A DNA stretch of 64,000 bases from CAIWHR01 sp963741355 (GCA_963741355.1 CAVUIG010000010.1:1-64000), one strand, 5' to 3'; positions 35,663 through 45,042 are shown, counted from the first letter of the stretch. Numbers and translations: made by a program. The notes: generated from the sequence alone by a model not told the origin.

Positions 35663-37178
35663 TCAGCGCCCGAGGAACATCCGGTACGCGGGGTTTGCCG
35701 TCTCGTCGACGCAGTCGTAGCCGAGCTCGTCCAGGAACGCGCGGAAGGCGCGCCGGTCCGACGGCGGGACCTGCATGCCGACCAGCACGCGCCCGTAATC
35801 CGCGCCATGGTTGCGGTAGTGGAACATGCTGATGTTCCAGCCGCGGCTCATGCTGTTGAGGAAGCGCATCAGCGCGCCCGGCCGCTCCGGAAACTCGAAG
35901 CGATAGATGCTCTCGTGCTCCGCCGCGGGCGCGTGGCCGCCGACGAGATGGCGCACGTGCAGCTTGGCCATTTCGTTGTCGGAGAGATCGTAGGCCTCGA
36001 TCCGGTGGCGCTTCAGGTCGGAGAGCAGGCGCTCCGTTTCGCGCCGGTTGGCGACCTCGATGCCGACGAAGAGATGGGCAACCGTGCGGATCGGCGTAGC
36101 GGTAGTTGAATTCGGTGACCGAACGCTTGCCGAGCAGCCGGCAGAATTCGCGGAAGCTCCCCGGGTGCTCTGGAATCGTCACCGCGAGGATCGCCTCGCG
36201 CTCCTCGCCCAGCTCGGCGCGTTCGGCGACGAAGCGCAGCCGGTCGAAATTCATGTTGGCGCCGCACGCGATCGCCACGTACGTGCGGCCCCTTGTCTTG
36301 TGCCGCTCGACCCACGCCTTCATTCCCGCCACCGAGAGCGCTCCGGCGGGCTCGAGGATCGAGCGGGTGTCCTCGAAGACGTCCTTCAGCGCCGCGCAGA
36401 TGGCGTCGGTGTCGACGACGACCATTTCATCGACCAGCTCACGCGCGATGCGAAACGTCTCGACGCCGACCTGCTTCACCGCGACGCCGTCGGCGAAGAG
36501 CCCCACGTGCGGCAGGACGACGCGCCGGCCCGCGGCGAGCGAGCGCGTCATCGCGTCCGAATCGACCGGCTGCACGCCGATCACCTTGATCTCCGGGCGC
36601 ACGCGCTTCACATAGGCACGCGATGCCGCCGATCAGTCCGCCGCCGCCGACGGCGACGAAGATCGCGTCGATCGGCCCCTGGCACTGGCGCAGGATCTCG
36701 ACCGCGATCGTCCCCTGCCCCGCGATCACGTCGGGATCGTCGTACGGATGCACGAACGTGGCGCGGAGCTTCTTCTGCAGCGTGAGCGCGTGCGCGTAGG
36801 CATCGCTGTACGAGTCGCCGTGCAGAACGACCTTGGCGCCACGGCCTCGACCGCCGCGATCTTGATCTGCGGTGTGGTCACCGGCATCACGATCGTCGCC
36901 TTGCAGCCCAGCGTCTGCGCGGCCAGCGCGACGCCCTGCGCGTGATTGCCCGCCGACGCGGCGATGACGCCGCGCGCGCGCTCGGCGGCGCTCAGGTGCG
37001 CCATCTTGTTGTACGCGCCGCGCAGCTTGAACGAGAACACCGGCTGCTGGTCCTCGCGCTTCAGCAGGACGCGGTTGCCGAGGCGGCGCGACAGCGTGGG
37101 GGCAAAATCGAGCGCCGACTCGATCGCGACGTCGTACACCTTGGCGGTCAGGATTTTCTGCAGGTAGTCGACGGGCAC
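35663..37178 (-). CDS. ilvA: Threonine ammonia-lyase, biosynthetic (three frameshifts)
   Basis: About 504 residues after repair, the normal length of biosynthetic IlvA. N-terminal PLP domain: PVFSFKLRGAYNKMAHL (Schiff-base Lys), ASAGNHAQGVALAA and VGGGGLIGGIA. Two C-terminal ACT-like domains follow (AILAVTIPEHPGSFREF; YRFEFPERPGALMRFL), which bind isoleucine and valine, ending AYRMFLGR. The frame breaks near 36845 (a missing C after GCC), near 36615, and near 36080 (an extra G in CACGGTTGCC). It makes 2-oxobutanoate for isoleucine synthesis. Three shifts in a core gene with an otherwise perfect protein point to sequence error. Confidence 0.92.
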
Positions 37179-37295
37179 GATGAAGGTGCGGCTTCGCGCG
37201 GGAGGGGACCGCTCGAGCGTAACAGGAAAGCGCGGGACGCGGAAAGCGGGGCAGTGTGCCGCAGTCCCGTGCGCCGCGCTTCATCTGGTAGGCAG

Positions 37296-37585
37296 GGAGC
37301 CTGTCGGGCGCGATTTCACGTACGCGTTGCCGGGCCAAAAAGCGATGGATGCGCGGCGCGAGGCGCAGCGAATATCGTGAATCTTCGCAAGCCGAGCAAC
37401 AAAGCAGACGCGCTTTTTGGCAGCGGCACCCAAATGAGCGAAGGGACGGGGCGCTTTGGGCGCCTCATTTTCCAATTGCTGCGTTGCTCGCCCTCGCCAT
37501 ATTCCCGATATGATCTCGGGCTCGCGCCTTGAACTGCGCCCAAACCGCCTCCGTCGCGCGCGCGAAATCGCGCCCGACAGGCTCC
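37296..37585. repeat. Palindromic intergenic element with perfect 22-bp terminal inverted repeats
   Basis: The left arm at 37296-37317 (starts GGAGCCTGTCGGG) and the right arm at 37564-37585 (ends CCGACAGGCTCC) are exact reverse complements. A second, imperfect inverted pair lies inside, around CGAATATCGTGAATC and GCCATATTCCCGATATG with GAGCAAC / GTTGCTC. The element fills most of the space between the ilvA start and the ppx start, has no credible ORF, and shares internal sequence with the element at 23419-23570. It looks like a miniature repeat rather than a simple terminator. Confidence 0.65.
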
Positions 37586-37593
37586 TAGCCCCC

Positions 37594-39072
37594 ATGCCGC
37601 GCAAGCCGCCCACCGCCGCCACGCTCGCCGTCGTCGACATGGGCTCGAACAGCTTCCGCCTGGAGATCGGCCGCGTCGAAGGCGACCAGATCTACCGGCT
37701 CGATACCTGGCGCGAGACGTTGCGCGTCGGCGCGGGAATCGACGCGCGCGGGCGCCTCGTTCCCGAAGCGAGGCGCGCCGCGCTCGCCTGCCTCGCGCGC
37801 TTCGGCGAGCGCATCCGCGGCCTGCATCCGTCGGCGGTGCGCGCCGTCGCGACGAACACGTTCCGCCTCGCGACCAATGCGGCCGTCTTCCTGCCGCAGG
37901 CCGAGCGCGCGCTGGGGTTCCCGATCGACGTCATCACCGGCGCCGAGGAAGCGCGGCTCATCTACAACGGCGTCGCCCACGTGCTGCCGGCGACGAACGA
38001 GCCGCGCCTCGTCGTCGACATCGGCGGCGGCTCGACCGAATTCATCATCGGCCGCGGCCACACGCCGCAGAAGCTCGATTCGCTGAAGATCGGCTGCGTC
38101 GGGCTGACGAAGCGCTTCTTCCCGAGCGGCAAGCTGACCGCCACCGCGTTCGCCGCGGCCGACACCGCGGCGCGCGCCGAGATCGAGGTGATCGCGAAGG
38201 AGTTCGGCCGCGAGCACTGGACCGCCGCGTACGCGTCGTCGGGAACCGCGCTCGCGCTCGCCGAGATTCTCGAGCAGAACGGCCTCTCCGCCGCCGGCAT
38301 CACGCCGGACGGCCTCGCCCGGCTGCGCAAGCGGATGATCGGCTGCGGACACGTCGATCGCCTGGCGCTCGCGGCACTCAAGCCCGAGCGCGCGCCCGTG
38401 CTCGCCGCGGGACTCGCGATCATGGCGGCGGCCGTCGCCGAGCTCGGCATCGCGCGGATCAATCCCGTCGGCGGGGCGCTTCGCCTCGGCGTGCTCTACG
38501 ACCTGTTCGGCCGCACGGTTCATCGCGACGAGCGCGCCGCGACCGTCCTGCATTTCCTCGCCCGCTACCGGATCGACCGCGAGCACGCGGAGCGGGTCGC
38601 GGCGATGGCGGTGGCGCTGTATCGCAAGGCGGTCCGCGCCGTCGACGCCGCCGCCGCGCAGCGCCTCGAGTGGGCGGCGCTGCTGCACGAGACCGGGTTC
38701 TCGGTGTCGCACACGGGCTTCCACAGGCACGGCGCATATATCCTGCAGAACGCCGACATGCCCGGATTCTCGTCGCGCGAGCAGGGCGACCTGGCGCTGC
38801 TCGTGCTGGGCTGCCGCGGCGGGCTCGCGAAGGTGGCGCCCGCGCTTGCCGATCCACAGCTACGCGCGCGCCTGGTCGCGCTGCGCCTCGCGGTGCTGTT
38901 CCATCACGCGCGGCGACCGATCGATCCTCCGCGCGTCGTGCTGAGGATGAGCCCGGGAAGCGTGCTGCGCGTGCCGGCGCGATGGCTGAAAGCGCATCCG
39001 TTGACGATGCACCTGCTCGCGAAGGAACGCGCCGAGTGGGCGGCGCAGGGCCACCCGCTGCGAGCCAATTGA
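37594..39072 (+). CDS. ppx: Exopolyphosphatase (Ppx/GppA family)
   Basis: 492 residues. Actin-like ATPase/phosphatase fold: LAVVDMGSNSFRLEIGRV, phosphate motif LVVDIGGGSTEFIIG, catalytic Glu region ITGAEEARLIYNGV and ASSGTALALAEIL, then an HD-like C-terminal half (LEWAALLHETGFSVSHTGFH). It removes terminal phosphate from polyphosphate, or pppGpp for GppA-type members. I chose ATG 37594, immediately before the conserved strand; the upstream open frame lies inside the palindromic element. ppk lies 2 kb away on the opposite strand. Confidence 0.93.
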   Translation: MPRKPPTAATLAVVDMGSNSFRLEIGRVEGDQIYRLDTWRETLRVGAGIDARGRLVPEARRAALACLARFGERIRGLHPSAVRAVATNTFRLATNAAVFLPQAERALGFPIDVITGAEEARLIYNGVAHVLPATNEPRLVVDIGGGSTEFIIGRGHTPQKLDSLKIGCVGLTKRFFPSGKLTATAFAAADTAARAEIEVIAKEFGREHWTAAYASSGTALALAEILEQNGLSAAGITPDGLARLRKRMIGCGHVDRLALAALKPERAPVLAAGLAIMAAAVAELGIARINPVGGALRLGVLYDLFGRTVHRDERAATVLHFLARYRIDREHAERVAAMAVALYRKAVRAVDAAAAQRLEWAALLHETGFSVSHTGFHRHGAYILQNADMPGFSSREQGDLALLVLGCRGGLAKVAPALADPQLRARLVALRLAVLFHHARRPIDPPRVVLRMSPGSVLRVPARWLKAHPLTMHLLAKERAEWAAQGHPLRAN

Positions 39073-39075
39073 TCG

Positions 39076-39942
39076 TCAGGCAGTAAGTGCGCGCAACGGC
39101 TGCGTTGCGGTGCGTGACGACGGGGTCAGGACGCCCCGTTCGACGAGCGCCGCGATCACGCCGTCTGCGATCACGCGCGGCCGGTCACCGATGCCGAAGC
39201 ACAACGCCGGGTCGCCGCGCGGGTCGATCTCCACCACGCGGGTTCCCGCGCTCACGCGCGCGCCGCGCGCCGTGAGTCCGCGCAGCACGCCTGCTATCGG
39301 CGCGAAGACGGGCATGTTGCCGATCGCGCCGACGGCCTCGCCCTTCGCAACGGCCATTCCGATCCGTTTCTGGGTCACGAAACGGCCGCTCGCGGGGGCA
39401 TGAACGAATCGCTCGCAAGCGGACAGGGCCAGACCCGGCATGACTTCGTTGCGGGGCAATGCCGGCCCGCGACGAATCAACTCGCCGAGCGAAGGCCCGG
39501 GCGCGGATTCGATGACCACGTCGACGTTGCCTCCCGCGACGAATCCCGGGCCGATGCCGATCGTCACGCGCCCGTTCGATTCCTCGGCGCGAAGGTCGTC
39601 GGGCGACCGGTCGCGCGAACGGGTGTGCACGACCACGGCGGGAGCGAGCGATTCAGCCACGCCGGACCAGGACCATGTCGTGGCCGCGATCAACTCTCCG
39701 CGCGCGAGGACAGTTGGAATGCTGCGCACGCTGGAGCAGAACACCGCGGCGACGCCGTCGATCTCGGCGCTTCCAACGTACCACGCATTGGTAAAGGCCA
39801 TGCCGCGGCGAGGCCACGTCGGATCGACGTCCTCGCAGAGAACGACGCCGTGACCGGCGCGGTGCAGCGCGATCGCCGCCGCCGAGCCGACATCCGTTGC
39901 GCCGACGACGATGGCGAGCGGTCGATCCGGGAAAATTCGCAT
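39076..39942 (-). CDS. YqeB/EF2563-like protein (selenium-dependent molybdenum hydroxylase system family)
   Basis: 288 residues from ATG 39942. A Rossmann-like start LAIVVGATDVGSAAAIALHRAGH is followed by VLCEDVDPTWPRRGMAF, NAWYVGSAEIDGVAAVF, TIGIGPGFVAGGNVDVVIESA, a lipoyl/biotinyl-like strand set VHAPASGRFVTQKRIG and FAPIAGVLRGLTARGARV, and FGIGDRPRVIADGVIAALVE. This matches the family found near selenium-dependent molybdenum hydroxylase genes, but no such hydroxylase, selD or xdh gene is visible here. Role unknown. ATG 40032 would add 30 residues; a strong hairpin at 39964-39989 argues for the later start. Confidence 0.7.
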   Translation of the reverse strand: MRIFPDRPLAIVVGATDVGSAAAIALHRAGHGVVLCEDVDPTWPRRGMAFTNAWYVGSAEIDGVAAVFCSSVRSIPTVLARGELIAATTWSWSGVAESLAPAVVVHTRSRDRSPDDLRAEESNGRVTIGIGPGFVAGGNVDVVIESAPGPSLGELIRRGPALPRNEVMPGLALSACERFVHAPASGRFVTQKRIGMAVAKGEAVGAIGNMPVFAPIAGVLRGLTARGARVSAGTRVVEIDPRGDPALCFGIGDRPRVIADGVIAALVERGVLTPSSRTATQPLRALTA

Positions 39943-39963
39943 CGGTCCCTTTGCAAAGAGGGA

Positions 39964-39989
39964 GCCGCCCGGGAGGAGGTCCGGGCGGC
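39964..39989 (-). promoter_or_regulatory. Strong hairpin in the leader of the YqeB-like gene
   Basis: GCCGCCCGG and CCGGGCGGC pair as a 9-base stem around a purine-rich loop about 20 bases before ATG 39942. On the minus strand it is followed by TCCCTCTTTG, so it resembles a terminator or attenuator. If translation starts upstream at 40032, the hairpin would lie inside coding sequence and may be incidental. Confidence 0.3.
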
Positions 39990-40372
39990 CCGAAGGTGCG
40001 ACGTGCGACAGGAGGTCGATCGCACGCCTCATGGTGATCGCAATAGGTTTCCGCAAGAAGACAGCGCACCGTGAGCGGCGAATCCCGAGTTCGCGCGAGC
40101 CGCCCGTAGAGACTTTGGACTCTCGCCGTGGATTGAGCGTCGCCCGCGCGCCGCGCGCCGGAACGGACCACGGTCGCCGAACTGCCATTCAATTGCCACT
40201 CAGGGGGTTAGCCGATTTTCTCCAACCAAAGAATTCAATGTGACGGTTTCGTGACACGAATGTCCCTGAGAATTCGGCAATTTTCGTGTGTACACTTTCG
40301 TTGCTCGCGAATGACGCATGGTCTTTCCGCAGCCGCGCCGAGCCTGCAACGAACGCACCACGGAGATCGACG

Positions 40373-40585
40373 ATGCTGGAAGCTTCCCTCGACACCGACC
40401 CCAAAGCAGCGCTCGCAACGGCCGTGCAGACGCTCGCCGACGAGATCCACGAGCCGGTCGAAAAGGTGCAAGTCGTCTACGAACGCGAGTGGGTGGCGCT
40501 CCAGGCAACCGCGCGGATCAAGGATTACGTTGCGTTGTTTGCCAGCCGGCGAACGCGCGAGGTGCTGCGACGCGGCGAGCATTAG
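40373..40585 (+). CDS. DUF3562 small protein
   Basis: 70 residues. It starts at ATG 40373 with CGGAG about 9 bases upstream; longer open frames lack this. The core ALATAVQTLADEIHEPVEKVQVVYEREWVAL and ARIKDYVALFASRRTREVLR matches the short helical DUF3562 proteins common in Burkholderiales and relatives. Often such genes stand alone, as here. Function unknown; cytoplasmic, with no membrane segment or cysteine. Confidence 0.7.
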   Translation: MLEASLDTDPKAALATAVQTLADEIHEPVEKVQVVYEREWVALQATARIKDYVALFASRRTREVLRRGEH

Positions 40586-40661
40586 CGCCGCCGCATTATG
40601 GCGGGACAGCAGATTCTCTTATTGCGTTCCGACGAATCTCAGTTTCGCCGGCAGCAGCGCG

Positions 40662-41114
40662 TCAGACGAAATCCGGGCCGATCACCACGCGCAGCACGAC
40701 CGAGGACGCGCCGCTCTTGTCGCGGTTGGAGAGCCACCACACCGCGCCTTTCTTGACCGACCACCACGCCTCTTCGCCGGAAAGCAGGAACGACGCGACG
40801 GCGCCGATGGTCGGCTGGTGCCCCACGATCAGCACCGGCTCGCGCGAATCCGGCCAGCCCGCGGCAGCGAGCAGCGCCGTCGCGGACGCCCCCGGCGCGA
40901 TCTCGTCGACGGTCCGGAATTTTCGTTTGAGCGCGAGCGCGGTCTGCTGTGCGCGGTCGGCGGGTGACACGAGGATGCGCGTCGTCTCCGGCAGATGATG
41001 GTCGAGCCACTCGCCCATCCGATCGGCCTGCTTCACGCCCTTCGCCGTCAGCCGGCGGCCCATGTCGGGCTCGCCCGCTTCCGCTTCCGCGTGCCGCCAC
41101 AGGATGAGGTCCAT
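40662..41114 (-). CDS. sixA: Phosphohistidine phosphatase SixA
   Basis: 150 residues of the histidine phosphatase superfamily with the active-site LILWRHAEAE (RH-x-E-A), the second Arg in SPADRAQQTA, and the second His in VLIVGHQPTI. SixA dephosphorylates histidine on phosphotransfer proteins. It starts 2 bases after the ppk stop, so the two are translated from one transcript, a linkage seen in several proteobacteria. Confidence 0.9.
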   Translation of the reverse strand: MDLILWRHAEAEAGEPDMGRRLTAKGVKQADRMGEWLDHHLPETTRILVSPADRAQQTALALKRKFRTVDEIAPGASATALLAAAGWPDSREPVLIVGHQPTIGAVASFLLSGEEAWWSVKKGAVWWLSNRDKSGASSVVLRVVIGPDFV

Positions 41115-41116
41115 GG

Positions 41117-43282
41117 TCAGTCCTTATCGTCCGGCTCGCGCATGCGGGCGAGCAGCTCGTGCTGCGCCGAGCGCGCGGGGGCGCGGCCGCGCGGCGCGAT
41201 GCGAATCCATTTCCCGTCGGAGCGAAGCGACCATGCGTCGCGCGTGTCGGCGAGATATTCACGCAGGCCTTCGTCGAGCACGCGCCGGCGCAACTCAGGG
41301 TCGCGCACCGGGAACGCCACTTCGATGCGGCGGAACATGTTGCGGCCCATCCAGTCGGCCGAGGTGAGCCACACGTCCGGCGTGCCGGCGTTCTCGAAAT
41401 ACCAGACCCGGTGGTGCTCGAGGAAGCGCCCCAGGATCGAGCGCACGCGGATATTTTCGGAGACGCCCTTGACGCCCGGGCGCAGCGCGCAGGCGCCGCG
41501 GACCACGAGATCGATCCTGACGCCCGCCTGCGACGCCTCGTAGAGCGCGCGGATCACGCCCTCCTCGAGGAGCGCATTCATCTTGGCGACGATGCGCGCG
41601 GGCTTGCCCTCGCGCGCGTGCCGGGTCTCGCGACGGATGAGCTCCATGACGCGCCGGTGCATCGTGAATGGCGCCAGCAGGAGGCGGCGCATCCTGCCCG
41701 CGCGCGAAAGGCTCGTGATGTGGAGGAACACGTCGTTGACGTCGGCGCACAGCGCGGGATCGGACGTCAGCATCCCGAAATCGGTGTAGAGCCGCGTCGT
41801 GCGCGGATGGTAATTGCCGGTGCCGAGGTGCGCGTAGGGCCGCAGGCGGATGCGCCCGCGCGAATCGGGCTCGCGCCGGATCACGAGGGCGAGCTTGGCG
41901 TGCGTCTTCAGGCCGAACACGCCGTAGACGACCTGCGCGCCGGCATGCTCCAGTCGCTCCGCCCAGTTGATGTTCGTTTCCTCGTCGAAGCGCGCCATCA
42001 GCTCGATCACGACGGTCACTTCCTTGCCGCGGCGGGCGGCTTCGATCAGCGCCTCCATCAGCACCGAGTTGACGCCGGTCCGGTAGACCGTCTGCTTCAC
42101 CGCGACGACGTCGGGATCCTCGGCCGCGTGGCGGATGAACTCCACGACCGGCTCGAACGACTGGTAGGGATGGTGCAGCAGGATGTCGCGCGCGCGTATC
42201 GCCGCGAGGATGTCCGGCTGCTCGCGCAGCCGGTCGGGGATCCCGGGCACGAACGGCTCGTACTTCAGCGCGTCGATGTCGACCTGGTCCGCGAGGGAGG
42301 CGAGGCGCGCGATGTTGACCGGGCCGTCGCAGCGATACAGGTCGGCGTTGGTGAGATCGAATTGCTGCAGCAGGAATTGCGCGAGCGGCTCCGGGCAGTT
42401 GGCGGCGATTTCGAGCCGCACTGCCGACCCGAACTGGCGCTGCGGCAGCTCGCCCTGCAGCGCCTGGCGCAGGTTCTTCACCTCTTCCTCGTCGATCCAC
42501 AGGTCGGCGTCGCGCGTGACCCGGAACTGCGCGTAGTTGACGACGTCGCGTCCCGGGAAGAGCTCGTGCAGGTGCGCGTGAATCACCGACGACAGCATCA
42601 CGAAGTCATTGTCGCGGCCACCGACCTCGGGCGGGATGCGGATGATCCGCGGCAGCACGCGCGGCGCCTTGACGATCGCGATCGCCGAATCGCGCCCGAA
42701 GGCATCGCGGCCGGACAGCTCGATCACGAAGTTGAGGCTCTTGTTGACGACCTGCGGGAAAGGATGCGCCGGGTCGAGGCCGATCGGCGTCAGCAGCGGG
42801 CGCACTTCGCGCTCGTAGTACCGCGCCGCCCACGTCCGCTGCGCCTTGGTGAATTCGGTGCGCCGGACGAGGCGGACGCCGGTCTTCTCGAGCGCCGGGA
42901 GCACCTGCCGGTTGAGGAGCGCGTACTGCTCGGCGATCAGCGCGCGGGCCTCATCGCCGACCTCGCCCAGCATGCCGCGCGCTTCCTGCAGCGTCATGCC
43001 CGTGGGGGACACCTTGGCGCGGAGCTGCTCCTTGATTCCCGCGACGCGGATCTCGAAGAACTCGTCGAGATTGCTGCCGAGGATGCAGAGGAACCGGAGA
43101 CGCTCGAGCAGCGGCACCCGCGCATCCGCGGCGAGCGCCAGCACGCGGCGGTTGAACGCCAGCAGCGAAAGCTCGCGATTGAGCAGCGGCGCGGCGGCGG
43201 CGGACGTGGGCATGGGACGCTCGATTCCCGCCGCCTCGGGGGCGAGGGGTAGGTGCCGCATCGGGGCGTGCAGGGCGTCCAT
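41117..43282 (-). CDS. ppk: Polyphosphate kinase 1
   Basis: 721 residues, the PPK1 length. N domain: LNRELSLLAFNRRVLALA and LGSNLDEFFEIRVAG. Catalytic domain: HHPYQSFEPVVEFIRHAA, the autophosphorylated His in GVFGLKTHAKLALVIRRE (first HKD-like motif) and a second motif region around LEHHRVWYFENAGTPDVWL. It makes polyphosphate from ATP. The start may instead be Met24 (43213), which lies closer to the conserved LNRELS block; neither has a strong ribosome binding site. ppk, sixA and the nearby ppx form a polyphosphate neighbourhood. Confidence 0.95.
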   Translation of the reverse strand: MDALHAPMRHLPLAPEAAGIERPMPTSAAAAPLLNRELSLLAFNRRVLALAADARVPLLERLRFLCILGSNLDEFFEIRVAGIKEQLRAKVSPTGMTLQEARGMLGEVGDEARALIAEQYALLNRQVLPALEKTGVRLVRRTEFTKAQRTWAARYYEREVRPLLTPIGLDPAHPFPQVVNKSLNFVIELSGRDAFGRDSAIAIVKAPRVLPRIIRIPPEVGGRDNDFVMLSSVIHAHLHELFPGRDVVNYAQFRVTRDADLWIDEEEVKNLRQALQGELPQRQFGSAVRLEIAANCPEPLAQFLLQQFDLTNADLYRCDGPVNIARLASLADQVDIDALKYEPFVPGIPDRLREQPDILAAIRARDILLHHPYQSFEPVVEFIRHAAEDPDVVAVKQTVYRTGVNSVLMEALIEAARRGKEVTVVIELMARFDEETNINWAERLEHAGAQVVYGVFGLKTHAKLALVIRREPDSRGRIRLRPYAHLGTGNYHPRTTRLYTDFGMLTSDPALCADVNDVFLHITSLSRAGRMRRLLLAPFTMHRRVMELIRRETRHAREGKPARIVAKMNALLEEGVIRALYEASQAGVRIDLVVRGACALRPGVKGVSENIRVRSILGRFLEHHRVWYFENAGTPDVWLTSADWMGRNMFRRIEVAFPVRDPELRRRVLDEGLREYLADTRDAWSLRSDGKWIRIAPRGRAPARSAQHELLARMREPDDKD

Positions 43283-43330
43283 CAGAATGACCGTCGCAGA
43301 TTACCGCTATGTTACGGCGTCGCGCGGGAC

Positions 43331-44086
43331 TTAGGCTCCGGCGGAGGCGGGCGAAGTCCCGGCCATGGCAGCCGGCGGCGCGAGCCAGACGCAGTGGCCG
43401 CTCGATTCGCGGTCGAGCGCGGCCAGGTATTCTTCGTGGAGCGCGAACTCCTCGGCGCTCGGCGCGATCACGAGGGCGGGCCGCGGCGCGTCGGGCGACA
43501 GCGCGTCGCCGTGATGCGCGAGCGCCCCTTGCTCGCGCGCGGGCACGGCGATGTCGATGGTCAGCGACTCCTGCCCGCGGGTCATCGCCAGGTAGACCTC
43601 GGCCAGCAGTTCGGCGTCGAGCAGCGCGCCGTGAAGCGTTCGCCTCGCATGGTCGACCGCAAAGCGCTCGCACAGCGCGTCCAGGTTGTTGCGCTTGCCC
43701 GGAAACGCGTCGCGCGCCAGCGCCAGCGTGTCGACGAGCTTCACGCAGAGTCCCGCGCACGCCGGCAGGCCGGCGAGCGAGAACTCGGCCTCGAGGAACG
43801 CCATGTCGAACGGCGCGTTGTGGATGATCCATTCGGCGCCGCGCGCGAATTCGACGAACTCGTCAGCGAGTTCCCGGAATTTCGGCTTGGCCTTGAGATC
43901 GTCCCAGGTCATGCCGTGCACTTCGGTCGCCCCGACGTCGATGTCGCGCTCCGGATCGAAATAGAAATGGACCGTGCGCCCGGTCGCGCGCCGATCGACG
44001 AGCTCGATGCCCGCGAGCTCGATGATCCGGTGGCCCTGTCTCGGGTCGAGGCCGGTGGTTTCCGTGTCGAGGACGATCTGGCGCAT
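43331..44086 (-). CDS. dnaQ: DNA polymerase III epsilon subunit (3'-5' proofreading exonuclease)
   Basis: 251 residues of the DEDDh family: QIVLDTETTGLDPRQGHRI supplies Asp and Glu, HNAPFDMAFLEAEF the second Asp, and HGALLDAELLAEVYL the His and last Asp. The C-terminal tail (about residues 185-251) is variable and would contact the polymerase. It proofreads for the replicative polymerase. In many betaproteobacteria rnhA precedes dnaQ, but here a PP2C phosphatase gene lies upstream, overlapping on paper by 224 bases because of a probable frameshift in that gene. Confidence 0.93.
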   Translation of the reverse strand: MRQIVLDTETTGLDPRQGHRIIELAGIELVDRRATGRTVHFYFDPERDIDVGATEVHGMTWDDLKAKPKFRELADEFVEFARGAEWIIHNAPFDMAFLEAEFSLAGLPACAGLCVKLVDTLALARDAFPGKRNNLDALCERFAVDHARRTLHGALLDAELLAEVYLAMTRGQESLTIDIAVPAREQGALAHHGDALSPDAPRPALVIAPSAEEFALHEEYLAALDRESSGHCVWLAPPAAMAGTSPASAGA

Positions 44087-45020
44087 CTATACGTCCCGTC
44101 ACTTTCCTGTAACGCTGAATCGTCGCCTGGATCTCGGCGATCGCGCGCTCGATCTCGTCGTCGGAGAGGTCGCGCTGCGTGCCCTTGCGATCGGTCAGCG
44201 TCAGCGTTCGGTCGATCTGCGTCTGGAATTCGCCGAGGCCCATCGTCTCGGTGATCGTCGTCGACAGCTGGTCGGCCAGCGATTCCGGGCCCCAGCGGAC
44301 GACGATCGTCGACACGTTGTCGCCCTCGTCGCCGCCGCGCGTCTCGGCCTCGCGCACCATCTGCGGCGCCGACTTGAGGATCGGCGTCGACGTGAGCCAC
44401 GTCGCGATTTCCTCCTTCTTCAGCACGCTCCACAGGCCGTCCGTGCAAAGCATCAGGATGTCGCCCTCGCGCAGCGGCGTCCGCTTGCCGAGGTCGATCA
44501 CCGGATCGACGAGGCCGCCGAGGCAGCTGAAGATCTTGTTGCGGTCGGGATGCAGCGCGACGTCGTCGGCGCCGATGATGCCCTGGTCGACGAGGTATTG
44601 GACCTTCGAATGGTCCTTGGTCTGGCCGATCAGCCCGCCCTGCCGGTAGAGATAGAGCCGCGAGTCGCCGACGTGCCCCCAATAGGCATGGCTCGCCTGG
44701 ACGACGCAGGCGACACAGGTCGTGCGCGGCGTCTCCAGCATCGAGAACTGGTTCGCGTACGAGCCCAGTGCCGCGTGCGCGCGCAGCATCGAGTCCTGCA
44801 GGAACTTGAGCGGGTTCTTGAGGATCGGCTTCGCTTCCTGCTGGAAGCGCTCGATGAACAGCCGCACGGTGATCTGCGCCGCGATCTCGCCGCCGGCGTG
44901 CCCGCCCATGCCGTCGCAGACCACGAGCAGCAGCGTGTCGCGGCCGAACGTGTAGGCGATCCGGTCCTGGTTGACCTTGCGCGAGCCCTTGCGGCTTTCC
45001 TGGAAGATCGTGAAGCGCAT
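43863..45020 (-). CDS. PP2C-family Ser/Thr protein phosphatase (C-terminus probably frameshifted)
   Basis: The phosphatase domain is complete. It starts MRFTIFQESRKGSRKVNQDR, with metal-binding motifs LVVCDGMGGHAGGEIAA, GHVGDSRLYLY, LMLCTDGLWSVL and GGDEGDNVSTIVVRW. As written the frame runs on to 43863, 224 bases into dnaQ, with low-complexity Arg-rich residues that mirror dnaQ. One base fewer in the AAA run near 44102-44104 would end the protein at RYRK with a TGA at 44099-44101, just before dnaQ; I think that is the real end (about 306 residues). Likely partner of the kinase encoded immediately upstream. Confidence 0.85.
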   Translation of the reverse strand: MRFTIFQESRKGSRKVNQDRIAYTFGRDTLLLVVCDGMGGHAGGEIAAQITVRLFIERFQQEAKPILKNPLKFLQDSMLRAHAALGSYANQFSMLETPRTTCVACVVQASHAYWGHVGDSRLYLYRQGGLIGQTKDHSKVQYLVDQGIIGADDVALHPDRNKIFSCLGGLVDPVIDLGKRTPLREGDILMLCTDGLWSVLKKEEIATWLTSTPILKSAPQMVREAETRGGDEGDNVSTIVVRWGPESLADQLSTTITETMGLGEFQTQIDRTLTLTDRKGTQRDLSDDEIERAIAEIQATIQRYRKVTGRIDAPDRPRHGNHRPRPETGPPDHRARGHRARRSARDRAHGPFLFRSGARHRRRGDRSARHDLGRSQGQAEIPGTR

Positions 45021-45042
45021 GGAACGCCGTCTCGCGTGCGCG

